A DNA stretch of 54,919 bases from positions 1-54,919 of the forward strand of contig JAECQP010000020.1 in assembly GCA_015999745.1 (NCBI GenBank). Reading direction: 5' to 3'. This document shows positions 34,151-42,889 of this stretch, one piece after another. The stretch's first letter is position 1; each line of letters begins with the position of its first letter. The notes under the pieces were generated by a model that ran no database searches, was not told the DNA's origin, and worked only from the letters and a program-made list of their open reading frames with translations. The stretch is from Sphingobacteriia bacterium (GTDB lineage Bacteria; Bacteroidota; Bacteroidia; Chitinophagales; Chitinophagaceae). A program made the translations under genes and the position numbers.

Positions 34151-35095
34151 ATGCAAGAATTACCTGTTGTACCTAAAATAGACGCTGATTCAGCGGTCGA
34201 TATACCATTAAAAAAACCCAACTGGCTGCGTGTTAAGCTGCCATTGGGAGAGAGTTATAAGCATGTGAGGGGATTGGTAGACACCCATCAACTCCATACC
34301 ATCTGCGAGAGCGGGAACTGCCCCAATATGGGCGAGTGCTGGGGAGAGGGTACAGCTACTTTCATGATCCTCGGCAATGTATGTACCCGGAGTTGCGGTT
34401 TCTGTGCAGTGGCAACCGGCCGCCCTGATGCAGTAGACTGGGACGAACCACAACGGGTGGCAGAAGCCATTCACCTGATGAAAGTGAAGCATGCTGTTAT
34501 CACCAGTGTAGACCGGGATGAACTGAAAGACGGTGGTTCAATAATCTGGTACAATACCATTAAAGCAGTGAAGACCCTGAATCCAACTACTACGCTGGAA
34601 ACCCTGATTCCCGATTTCAGAGGATTCAAAGACCAGATTCAAAGGCTGATTGATGCTGCACCTGAAGTAGTAAGCCACAATATGGAAACAGTGGAACGTA
34701 TTACCAAACAGGTAAGGATCCAGGCCAAATACAGGCGCAGCCTGGAAGTGCTGGAAACCCTCAAAAAAGGAGGTATGCGTACCAAAACCGGCATTATGCT
34801 CGGACTGGGCGAAACCAGGGAAGAAGTGATCCAAACCATGAAGGACCTGGTTGCAGTTGGTACAGATGTGCTTACACTGGGGCAGTACCTTCAGCCTACC
34901 AAAAGGCATTTGCCTGTTCAGCGTTTTGTTCACCCCGATGAGTTTGCAGAACTCAGGGAAATCGGATACAACATTGGACTGGATTATGTGGAAAGCGGTC
35001 CGTTGGTTCGTTCTTCTTATCACAGCGAAAAACATGTGATACCCGGTTTCGGAAGAAACAAATGGCTGGCAGAAAAAGAACTGCAACCTGCTTAA
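34151..35095 (+). CDS. lipA: Lipoyl synthase
   Basis: Radical-SAM enzyme that inserts two sulfur atoms into protein-bound octanoyl groups to form the lipoyl cofactor. The auxiliary cluster ligands are C53, C58 and C64 in the motif [13 protein letters not shown], and the radical SAM cluster ligands are C78, C82 and C85 in CTRSCGFC. The 314 aa from the ATG at 34151 match the usual length. Later motifs include [14 protein letters not shown] and [15 protein letters not shown]. The final Arg-Ser-Ser-Tyr ([10 protein letters not shown]) fits the family's conserved RSSY. The lipB gene is not in the window. Confidence 0.97.
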   Translation: MQELPVVPKIDADSAVDIPLKKPNWLRVKLPLGESYKHVRGLVDTHQLHTICESGNCPNMGECWGEGTATFMILGNVCTRSCGFCAVATGRPDAVDWDEPQRVAEAIHLMKVKHAVITSVDRDELKDGGSIIWYNTIKAVKTLNPTTTLETLIPDFRGFKDQIQRLIDAAPEVVSHNMETVERITKQVRIQAKYRRSLEVLETLKKGGMRTKTGIMLGLGETREEVIQTMKDLVAVGTDVLTLGQYLQPTKRHLPVQRFVHPDEFAELREIGYNIGLDYVESGPLVRSSYHSEKHVIPGFGRNKWLAEKELQPA

Positions 35096-35140
35096 CCTAA
35101 ATTTCATTTTTATACACCGGTTTCGGTCCTATCTTTCCGT

Positions 35141-36088
35141 ATGAAAAAAATAGTACTGGTCATACTCCTGTTTCCATTGCTGGCAGGTGCGCAATTGAAA
35201 TGGACCAATGTTGATTCCCTTTTTCAACCATTGCCGGAAGGAATCCATGTGTTTGTTACGCAGGATTCGCTGGATGGCAAGCCCAACAAAGCTTATTATG
35301 TAAGCGCCGATCTTAAAAGCAAATCCATCGACTTTGCTGCGCAAACCGGCAAGGGTAAAAGGTATACACCCGGTCAGTACTATGCCAGTGAGGGGGCTCC
35401 GTTGCTGGTGGTCAATACAACATTTTTTGAATTTGTACGCAATAGCAACCTGAACCTGGTGATCAATAACGGAGAACTGCTGGCCTATAATCAGCACACC
35501 AGTTCGGGAAAGGGCAAGGATACACTTACCTATAAACATACAGCAGGCAGCGCCATTGGAATTGATAAAAAAAGGAATGCAGATATTGCCTGGCTGCTGA
35601 CCGATTCCGCAGCTAAATATCCGTTGGCCAGTCAGCAACCAGTACAATATATCAAAGACTCCATCCCTGCAGTAAAGCCTTCACAGTTCAATACTTCTAT
35701 TAACTGGCGCAAATGGAAGATGCAGACTGCAGTGGGGGGAGGCCCGGTGCTGGTGCAAAACGGCGTGTATAAAGTAACCAACAACGAAGAACAGAAATTT
35801 GCAGGCAAAGGATTGACCGATAAGCATCCGCGCACCGCAATGGGTTATACCCGTAACGGACAACTGATTATCCTGGCGGTTGAAGGAAGGTTTCCGGGTA
35901 AAGCAGAAGGAGCCAGCCTGAAACAACTGGCGGAGATCTTTGTAGCATTGGGTTGTGAAGAGGCCCTGAACCTCGATGGGGGTGGCAGCAGTTGCCTGCT
36001 GGTCAATGGCCGGGAAACCATCAAACCCAGCGATAAAGAAGGCCAGCGGCCTGTTCCTGCCGTATTCATGATTCGTTCCCGCAAATAA
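35141..36088 (+). CDS. Phosphodiester glycosidase-like protein (DUF2233/NAGPA)
   Basis: Exported protein of 315 aa (signal KIVLVILLFPLLAGA) with the NAGPA/DUF2233 domain of the phosphodiester glycosidase family. It shows VVNTTFFEF near residue 95, HPRTAMGYTRNGQLIILAVE, and the conserved NLDGGGSSCLLVNG near residue 280, where the Asp-Gly-Gly-Gly-Ser-Ser loop is characteristic. Members cleave phosphodiester-linked sugars such as exposed N-acetylglucosamine phosphodiesters of cell-surface polymers; a role on capsule or peptidoglycan-linked glycans is possible. It lies 45 bp after lipA. Confidence 0.88.
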   Translation: MKKIVLVILLFPLLAGAQLKWTNVDSLFQPLPEGIHVFVTQDSLDGKPNKAYYVSADLKSKSIDFAAQTGKGKRYTPGQYYASEGAPLLVVNTTFFEFVRNSNLNLVINNGELLAYNQHTSSGKGKDTLTYKHTAGSAIGIDKKRNADIAWLLTDSAAKYPLASQQPVQYIKDSIPAVKPSQFNTSINWRKWKMQTAVGGGPVLVQNGVYKVTNNEEQKFAGKGLTDKHPRTAMGYTRNGQLIILAVEGRFPGKAEGASLKQLAEIFVALGCEEALNLDGGGSSCLLVNGRETIKPSDKEGQRPVPAVFMIRSRK

Positions 36089-36102
36089 AATAAACTGCGC
36101 AG

Positions 36103-37095
36103 TTAGTTCATTTCCCAAACAAGGGCGGATGCGCCCAAAATAGCGGCGTCTGATTCCTTCAGATGGCTTACCAGGATTTTCACCTTATTCTGGAATACCT
36201 GTATCAGGTTGGCCTCCATATGGTCCCTGGTAGGCTTTAAAATGAAATCTCCGGATTTGGTGAGTCCGCCAAACAGGATGATGGCTTCCGGATTGGAGAA
36301 CATCACAAAGTTGGCCAATGCCATGCCCAATATTTTTCCGGTATAGTCAAAAATTTCCCTGGCCAGTTCATCGCCTTCCATGGCAGCTGCATGTACCTGC
36401 TTGGAATCGATCTTGTCTTTTGGAAGGCTTCTGAGCAAACTGGGCTTATCACTTTTTTCCAGGAACTCCAATGCATTGAGCCTTACACCTGTTGCAGAGG
36501 CATAGCTTTCCAGTGAGCCATGTTTGCCGGTTCCTTCGTGGTAACGCCCGTCGGGTATGATGATGGTATGCCCCAGTTCTCCGGCAAAGCCGTCGTGCCC
36601 GTAAATGAGTTTGCCATTGGCTACAATTCCGCTGCCGACACCGGTACCCAGTGTGATCATAATAAAATCTTGCATATCCTTTGCGGCGCCATACATCATT
36701 TCGCCGATAGCGGCTGCGTTGGCATCATTGGTAAGTACTACCGGCAATTTGAATTTATCTTCCATCATCTTCCCAAAAGGAATAATGCCCTTCCAGGGGA
36801 GATTGGCTGCGTGTTCGATCGTGTTCTTGTAATAATTGCCATTTGGTGCACCAATACCAATCCCCTTAATCCTGCCCACACCTCCAGCCTGTTCAATAAA
36901 GGGGGCAAGGCTTACATAGAGTTCGTCTATAAAAGGTTCAACCGCCTGGTGGTTTTTCGTGCTCATTTCTCCCGAGAACAAAATATTTCCTACCCGGTCT
37001 ACAATTCCGTACTTGGTTCCTGTTCCACCGATATCTATACCAATAGCCAGTGGTTCCATCGCTTTTGAACCCGATGTTTCCTTTTTGTTACTCAT
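36103..37095 (-). CDS. ROK family sugar kinase (glucokinase-like) without zinc cysteines
   Basis: Cytosolic ROK-family protein of 330 aa, expected to phosphorylate a hexose such as glucose with ATP. The phosphate-1 motif is IGIDIGGTGTKYGIVD, the catalytic Asp lies in the motif VLTNDANAAAIGEM, and the glycine loop is ITLGTGVGSGIV. The His of the zinc site (ELGHT) is kept, but the usual Cys-x-Cys-Gly-x-x-Gly-Cys cluster is replaced by YHEGTGKHGSLESYAS, so the structural zinc is probably lost. The start is the ATG at 37095 (a GTG lies just before). It is co-directional with the MFS sugar transporter gene upstream, which points to a glucose uptake and phosphorylation pair. Confidence 0.9.
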   Translation of the reverse strand: MSNKKETSGSKAMEPLAIGIDIGGTGTKYGIVDRVGNILFSGEMSTKNHQAVEPFIDELYVSLAPFIEQAGGVGRIKGIGIGAPNGNYYKNTIEHAANLPWKGIIPFGKMMEDKFKLPVVLTNDANAAAIGEMMYGAAKDMQDFIMITLGTGVGSGIVANGKLIYGHDGFAGELGHTIIIPDGRYHEGTGKHGSLESYASATGVRLNALEFLEKSDKPSLLRSLPKDKIDSKQVHAAAMEGDELAREIFDYTGKILGMALANFVMFSNPEAIILFGGLTKSGDFILKPTRDHMEANLIQVFQNKVKILVSHLKESDAAILGASALVWEMN

Positions 37096-37145
37096 CACTT
37101 CTTATATTAATAAGCTTAAATTCAATTCGCTTGAGTTGGTTCGGA

Positions 37146-38594
37146 TTAATGGCCGCCGCTTAGTTTCACATCATAGTCAATGCCCTGTGCCTTCAGCACC
37201 GATTTAGATTTGATGGCATAGAATGCAAGGTATGCAAAGCAGGCTACTCCTACAATGTAGCTGTATTGAATTCCCAGCAGGTCGTCGGCTGCCAGGGTAC
37301 CCTGGATCATACTAATGACACCGCCACCCATGATCATCATGATCAGCAGGCTGCTTCCCTGGTTGGTATGTTTGCCCAAACCGGCAACCCCCAGTGTAAA
37401 GATACATGGCCATAATGTACTGCAGAACAGGCCAACACTAATGAAGGCAAATACACTCACCATACCATTCGTAAGCATGCCGATCAGCAGCGCTGCAATG
37501 CCCAGCGTGGAGAAGATCAGTAACATTCTGGCAGGGTTACCTTTACTCAGGATGTCTCCGATAATCATTACGATAATGATCAGGCCATATACATAGAAAG
37601 AACTGATATCGTGTTGTGCAATGGCATTTACTGCCAGGAATACGCCGAAAGCCAGATAAGGCATCAGGAAATTCAACATTTTCTTAGCGCCCATGCTTAC
37701 GTCGAAAGCGCCAACGGCACCGGTCCATCTTCCCATCATTAAACTGGCCCAGTACAGGGAAACATATGGCGCAATGCCTTCTGTGTTGATGTTCAAGTGC
37801 TGTTTCATGTATTCCGGCAGGTTGCTGGCCGTAGAAACTTCTACGCCTACATATACAAATATGGCAACCATACCCAGGATCAGTTGCGGGTAGCTGAATG
37901 CGGATGCGCGGTGCAATACTTTATCTGTATTTTCCGCTTCCTCTGCTGCAACAGTTTCCAGGTCTATTTTATTAGGGATGGAAGAAAATTTAAAGAAGAT
38001 GGCAACGAGAACGAATGCAACCCCCAGGATCAGGTAAGGCACTTTCACACTTTCAATACTGGCTTCGGTGGAACCATTGGCAACGCTGCCGAATATGGCA
38101 AAGCTCACCAGTAACGGCCCGATGGTTGTACCGAAATTATTGATACCGCCTGCCAGGCTCAAACGCTGTGAGCCCGATTTCGGATCTCCTATTACTATCG
38201 CCAGCGGGTTGGCGGCAATCTGTTGTAACGAAAAACCAAGACCCACTATAAACAGGCCGGTCAGCATCAAAGTGAAAGAAGCATTGTTGGCTGCAGGATA
38301 AAACAGCAGGGTGCCAATGGCCGAAATGATCAGGCCCAGGGCAATACCATTCTTATAACCAATCTTGTTGAGCACATCGCCTCCGATCAACTTGGAAATA
38401 CCAAAGTAAATCAATGAACCAACCGTATAAGCCACATAAAATGCGAAAGCCACCAACTGACTCTGCGCCTGCGACAGGTTGAAGGCTTTTTTAAATACAG
38501 GAATCAGAATATCGTTGCTCGCTGCAACAAACCCCCAGAAAAAAAATACGGTGATCAGTGTTCCGAATTGGGACCATTTAGTAGGTTGGCTCAT
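37146..38594 (-). CDS. Sugar MFS transporter (FHS/fucose-permease type)
   Basis: Inner-membrane major facilitator of 482 aa with about twelve helices. It resembles the FHS family of glucose/galactose/fucose proton symporters: FFWGFVAASNDILIPVFKKA near the start, a helix-4/5 GLGFSLQQIAANPLAIVIG segment, and GVEVSTASNLPEYMKQ near residue 255. The sugar cannot be fixed from sequence, but the ROK kinase downstream favours glucose or another hexose. It is divergent from glgA with a 125-bp gap in which I see several AT-rich boxes but no clear operator. Confidence 0.88.
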   Translation of the reverse strand: MSQPTKWSQFGTLITVFFFWGFVAASNDILIPVFKKAFNLSQAQSQLVAFAFYVAYTVGSLIYFGISKLIGGDVLNKIGYKNGIALGLIISAIGTLLFYPAANNASFTLMLTGLFIVGLGFSLQQIAANPLAIVIGDPKSGSQRLSLAGGINNFGTTIGPLLVSFAIFGSVANGSTEASIESVKVPYLILGVAFVLVAIFFKFSSIPNKIDLETVAAEEAENTDKVLHRASAFSYPQLILGMVAIFVYVGVEVSTASNLPEYMKQHLNINTEGIAPYVSLYWASLMMGRWTGAVGAFDVSMGAKKMLNFLMPYLAFGVFLAVNAIAQHDISSFYVYGLIIIVMIIGDILSKGNPARMLLIFSTLGIAALLIGMLTNGMVSVFAFISVGLFCSTLWPCIFTLGVAGLGKHTNQGSSLLIMMIMGGGVISMIQGTLAADDLLGIQYSYIVGVACFAYLAFYAIKSKSVLKAQGIDYDVKLSGGH

Positions 38595-38719
38595 GGCTGA
38601 CTTTGAATGATTATAAGATGCTCTAAAGTAATAAGAAATTAAGGAAGGAAAAATTTAAATCTGTAATTTGATGGAATCAGTTTAATAAGTAACTTCCATA
38701 CGTTATAAATATTGTTCGA

Positions 38720-40135
38720 ATGGAGATCATACATGTAAGTGCGGAATGTTACCCCGTTGCCAAGGCCGGTGGATTGGGCGATGTGGTCGGGGCCCTGCCT
38801 AAATACCAGTGCAAAGCAGGCGATATTGCCAAAGTGGTGATGCCGATGTATCGCACAAAATTCCTGTATGAGCATGAATGGGAAGTGGATTTTAAGGGCA
38901 GCAGCAACCTTGGAAACCGGTATTTCGATTACACGGTTATTAAGGAAAAGACCAATCAGCTTGGATTTGATCTGTACCTGGTAGACATCAACGGGTTACT
39001 GGATCGCCAGAAGATATATGGCTACGACGACGATGCAGAGCGGTTCACCGCTTTTCAGATCGCTGTGGTAAACTGGCTCAGTAACTGGGAACACCGGCCC
39101 GATATTGTTCATTGTCATGACCATCATACTGCCCTGATCCCTTTCATGATGCAATTCTGTTACGACTACCAGTTTCTCGGATCGTTGCCTACCGTGCTTA
39201 CGATTCATAACGGCCAGTACCAGGGTTGGATGGGATGGGATAAAAGTATTTTCATTCCGCGCTGGGACCTTTGGAAGAGAGGAATGCTGGATTGGGAAGG
39301 AAATATCAACCCGCTTGCTTCAGGCGTAAAATGCGCAGGAAAAATAACAACTGTTAGTATGAGCTACCTGGAAGAGCTTCGCGTTAATGCTAATGGACTC
39401 GAGAAATTATTTGAGTATGAGCGCGGGAAATGTGTAGGAATTCTGAACGGAATAGACAACGAGATTTGGGATCCGCAGACCGATCCTTACCTGGAGCATC
39501 ATTTTAGCGTGAAAGATGTGACCTTAGGTAAACAAAAAAATAAGGAAGCACTCTGTAAACGGTTTGGGCTGGATCCTCAGAAACCGCTGTTTGTATTCAT
39601 CGGAAGGCTGGTAGGCGAAAAAGCTGCAGATATATTACCGGATGCCATCAGAACAGCTATACATAATACGCAGGGTAATGCATCATTTCTTATCTTAGGA
39701 AGTGGAGAAACGGCGATTGAATGGGAATTTCAGCAAATGACGGGTACGCATGCAGGCATTTTTAATGCGGTAATCGGGTACGATGAAAAACTCAGTCACC
39801 ACATTTATGCAGGCGCTGATTTTCTGTTAATGCCCAGCAGGGTGGAACCCTGCGGACTGAACCAGATGTACTCCATGCGCTATGGAACAGTACCCATCGT
39901 GAGGAGTACGGGGGGATTGAAAGATACCGTAGTGGATATGGGAGATTACCAGGGTTTCGGAATCCGTTTTGACCAGGCCAGTATCACTGATGTGGATTAT
40001 TCTGTTGGGAGAGCGGTATCGGTGTACCGGGATAAAGTTCATCTGGAGTGGATGCGGAAACACATGATGCAGATAGATCACAGCTGGGAGCGTACGGTAG
40101 ATCAGTACAGGCAGGTTTACCTGAGTTTACAATAA
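38720..40135 (+). CDS. glgA: Glycogen synthase (GT5)
   Basis: Extends alpha-1,4-glucan chains from ADP-glucose in the cytoplasm. The 471 aa length is that of a complete bacterial GlgA. The ADP-glucose motif is intact: SAECYPVAKAGGLGDVVGAL at residues ~7-26. The C-terminal domain has LFVFIGRLVGEKAADIL and the ADP-binding region SRVEPCGLNQMYSMRYGTVP with the family's conserved Glu and Gly. Compare the reduced homolog at 6452, which lacks this motif and half the protein. glgC follows 34 bp downstream, and both belong to one operon. Confidence 0.97.
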   Translation: MEIIHVSAECYPVAKAGGLGDVVGALPKYQCKAGDIAKVVMPMYRTKFLYEHEWEVDFKGSSNLGNRYFDYTVIKEKTNQLGFDLYLVDINGLLDRQKIYGYDDDAERFTAFQIAVVNWLSNWEHRPDIVHCHDHHTALIPFMMQFCYDYQFLGSLPTVLTIHNGQYQGWMGWDKSIFIPRWDLWKRGMLDWEGNINPLASGVKCAGKITTVSMSYLEELRVNANGLEKLFEYERGKCVGILNGIDNEIWDPQTDPYLEHHFSVKDVTLGKQKNKEALCKRFGLDPQKPLFVFIGRLVGEKAADILPDAIRTAIHNTQGNASFLILGSGETAIEWEFQQMTGTHAGIFNAVIGYDEKLSHHIYAGADFLLMPSRVEPCGLNQMYSMRYGTVPIVRSTGGLKDTVVDMGDYQGFGIRFDQASITDVDYSVGRAVSVYRDKVHLEWMRKHMMQIDHSWERTVDQYRQVYLSLQ

Positions 40136-40169
40136 ATCAAATCCAATACCATCACCTTATAATTGAAAC

Positions 40170-41459
40170 ATGCCCATGAGAACAATTTCCAATTCTGTTT
40201 TAGCAGTCATCCTTGGCGGAGGTGCGGGTTCCAGGTTATTCCCGTTAACGATCAGCCGTTCCAAACCTGCAGTACCTATTGCAGGTAAATATCGCCTGGT
40301 GGATATCCCCATCAGTAACTGTATCAACAGTAATATCAACAGGATGTTTGTACTGACGCAGTTCAACTCCGCCTCGTTGAACAAGCACATCAAGAATACC
40401 TATCATTTCAGCGCCTTCAGTACAGGATTTGTAGACATTCTTGCTGCGGAACAAACACCGGATAACCCGGGATGGTTCCAGGGAACAGCCGATGCGGTAA
40501 GACAATCCCTGCGGCATATCTCGAACCTGGAGTTCGACTACATCCTGATCCTCAGCGGCGATCAGCTTTACCAGATGGACTTCAGTGAGATGCTGCTGAA
40601 CCACAAACAACAGAAAGCAGATATCTCCATTGCCACCATTCCTGTGAACGAAAGGGATGCAACTGAGTTCGGTATTCTTAAAACCAACGAAGAGAACTGT
40701 ATTACTTCATTCATTGAAAAACCAGCCAGTGATATTTTACCCGAATGGACCAGTGATACCGGCGCTGAAATGCAGCGCGCAGGAAGGAACTATCTTGCTT
40801 CCATGGGGATCTATATTTTCAATAAGCATGTGCTGTACAGTTTGTTGAACGAAGCGTATCCTACCGCAACAGATTTCGGTAAGGAGATCATTCCGGAATC
40901 CATCGAAAAACACAATGTAGCCAGCTTCCAGTACGATGGGTATTGGACAGATATCGGTAATATTCATTCTTTCTTCGAAGCCAATCTTGAACTGACACAG
41001 GAAGTGCCACAATTCAATTTGTTCGATCATAATAAAACGGTTTACACCAGGGCCCGTATGTTGCCGCCTGCCAAGATCAGCGGTACCACACTGGAAAGAA
41101 CCATTATTGCAGAAGGTTCCATTATTCATGCAAGCCGGATAGAACAAAGTGTGGTGGGGATCCGCTCCAGGATTGGCCATGGTACAACCGTGGTGAATGC
41201 CTATATTATGGGGAACGATTATTATGAAACCATCGAAGAGATGGAGACAAACCAGCAGAAGGGCCTGCCCAAAATCGGCATCGGGGATCGTTGTTATATT
41301 AAAGATGCTATTATCGACAAGAACTGCCGCATCGGCAACGATGTCCGGATTAACGGTGGAAAAAACCTGGCCAACACTGATCATCCGCTTTATACGGTGA
41401 AAGATGGCATAGTGGTGGTGAAGAAAAGAGCGGTGCTGCCCGACGGTTTTAATATCTAG
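40170..41459 (+). CDS. glgC: Glucose-1-phosphate adenylyltransferase
   Basis: Makes ADP-glucose from ATP and glucose 1-phosphate, the committed step of glycogen synthesis. The 429 aa protein has the N-terminal pyrophosphorylase motif VILGGGAGSRLFPLT and the segment SKPAVPIAGKYRLVDIPISN. It also has WFQGTADAVRQSL, FIEKPAS near residue 187, and a C-terminal left-handed beta-helix from about 300. The pair of starts (MPMRT or MRT two codons later) does not affect the call. The product feeds GlgA just upstream. Confidence 0.97.
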   Translation: MPMRTISNSVLAVILGGGAGSRLFPLTISRSKPAVPIAGKYRLVDIPISNCINSNINRMFVLTQFNSASLNKHIKNTYHFSAFSTGFVDILAAEQTPDNPGWFQGTADAVRQSLRHISNLEFDYILILSGDQLYQMDFSEMLLNHKQQKADISIATIPVNERDATEFGILKTNEENCITSFIEKPASDILPEWTSDTGAEMQRAGRNYLASMGIYIFNKHVLYSLLNEAYPTATDFGKEIIPESIEKHNVASFQYDGYWTDIGNIHSFFEANLELTQEVPQFNLFDHNKTVYTRARMLPPAKISGTTLERTIIAEGSIIHASRIEQSVVGIRSRIGHGTTVVNAYIMGNDYYETIEEMETNQQKGLPKIGIGDRCYIKDAIIDKNCRIGNDVRINGGKNLANTDHPLYTVKDGIVVVKKRAVLPDGFNI

Positions 41460-41496
41460 TTATTATACATAATACTGCTAACCAATAACGATTGCC

Positions 41497-42879
41497 ATGG
41501 CTTCATCCACTCCATCTTCTATAGCGCCGGGGTTTGTACCCAAACCCAGGCTAAGCCTGGCCCGGATTTTTTTCATGAGTTTTGGGTTCCTGGGAATACA
41601 ATTCGGATTTGCCCTTCAAAACGGTAATACCAGCAGGATCCTTCGTTCGTTTGGCGCAGATGTGGAACAGTTACCCATGTTCTGGATTGTGGCCCCGCTG
41701 GTGGGTATGATTGTACAACCCCTGATCGGCCATTACAGCGACAGAACCTGGAACCGGCTGGGCAGGAGAAAGCCTTATTTTTTAACGGGCGCTTTGTTCT
41801 CTGCTGCGGCCCTGGTATTTCTTCCAAACTCCGGCGCCGTATCTTCCTTTATTCCCGCTTTATGGATTGGGGCCGGCATGGTAATGATCATGGACGCTTC
41901 TTTCAATGTGGCCATGGAACCCTTCCGGGCATTGGTGGCCGATAATTTACCCGATACGCAAAGAACCAGTGGCTTTGCCGTGCAAACTTTCCTGATTGGG
42001 GTAGGAGCCGTGGTGGGATCGGAACTTCCTTCCCTGCTGGCAAAAAACGGGTTCTCACAGGAAGCAGGCGCTACGGGTGTTGCAGACAATATCCGGTATG
42101 CGTTTTATATCGGTGCTGCGGTATTTATCGGTGCTATTTTGGTTACAGTGTTTTTTTCCAAAGAATACCCGCCGGCAGAATATGAACAATATCATGGCAG
42201 GGATGAAGCTGCAGCAAAAGGAGGTATCGGAGAAATTGTAAAGGACTTTGCACGAATGCCTAAAACCATGAAGCAGTTGGGACTCGTGCAGTTCTTTTCC
42301 TGGTTTGCCCTGTTCAGCATGTGGGTGTTTACCACAGATGCAGTTGCCACACATGTTTACGGATTGTCGGGTGATTATGCAAAAACAGTTGCCTACAACG
42401 ATGCCGGTAATAAAGTGAGTTCGGCATTTGGTATTTATAACCTGGTTGCTGCAGTGTATGCTTTATTTATTCCGCTGGTGGCCAAATTCCTGGGCCGCAA
42501 AGGCACCCATGTATTTTCACTGATTGCGGGCGGTGTGGGCCTGATTTCCATCTATTTCATCAAAGATCCCGCCATGCTTACCTATTCCATGATTGGCATA
42601 GGGCTGGCCTGGGCCAGTATTTTAGCCATGCCGTATGTGATCCTTTCAGGATCTATTCCTCCGGGAAAACTGGGCATCTATATGGGTATTTTTAATTTCT
42701 TCATCACACTGCCCCAGATCATCAATGGTATTTTCGGCGGATGGATTGTCAAAAATATTTACGGAGGTCAGCCTATTTATGCCATTGTACTGGCGGGCTT
42801 CTTCATGCTCTGCGCCGCTGTGAGTGTATTGTTTGTATACGATGAGGGCGCCGTTAAAATTAAACTGGAAAAAATATAA
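41497..42879 (+). CDS. MFS transporter (SLC45 / maltose-type)
   Basis: Inner-membrane major facilitator of 460 aa. It has the segment FMSFGFLGIQFGFALQNGNT, the motif GHYSDRTWNRLGRRKPYFL (a classic MFS loop 2-3) and a second half with TLPQIINGIFGGWIV. The overall pattern is that of the SLC45-like sugar/cation symporters, a branch that includes maltose and sucrose carriers. With glgC upstream and a secreted GH13 amylase starting 10 bp after its stop, import of maltose or maltodextrins released outside the cell is likely. Direct proof is lacking. Confidence 0.82.
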   Translation: MASSTPSSIAPGFVPKPRLSLARIFFMSFGFLGIQFGFALQNGNTSRILRSFGADVEQLPMFWIVAPLVGMIVQPLIGHYSDRTWNRLGRRKPYFLTGALFSAAALVFLPNSGAVSSFIPALWIGAGMVMIMDASFNVAMEPFRALVADNLPDTQRTSGFAVQTFLIGVGAVVGSELPSLLAKNGFSQEAGATGVADNIRYAFYIGAAVFIGAILVTVFFSKEYPPAEYEQYHGRDEAAAKGGIGEIVKDFARMPKTMKQLGLVQFFSWFALFSMWVFTTDAVATHVYGLSGDYAKTVAYNDAGNKVSSAFGIYNLVAAVYALFIPLVAKFLGRKGTHVFSLIAGGVGLISIYFIKDPAMLTYSMIGIGLAWASILAMPYVILSGSIPPGKLGIYMGIFNFFITLPQIINGIFGGWIVKNIYGGQPIYAIVLAGFFMLCAAVSVLFVYDEGAVKIKLEKI

Positions 42880-42889
42880 AAAGGTTGCC

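Noticed and set aside
36093..36104. AACTGCGCAGTT palindrome between two convergent genes
   Set aside because: It is short, without a T-run, and in a 14-bp gap. It could be a weak terminator, but there is not enough support.
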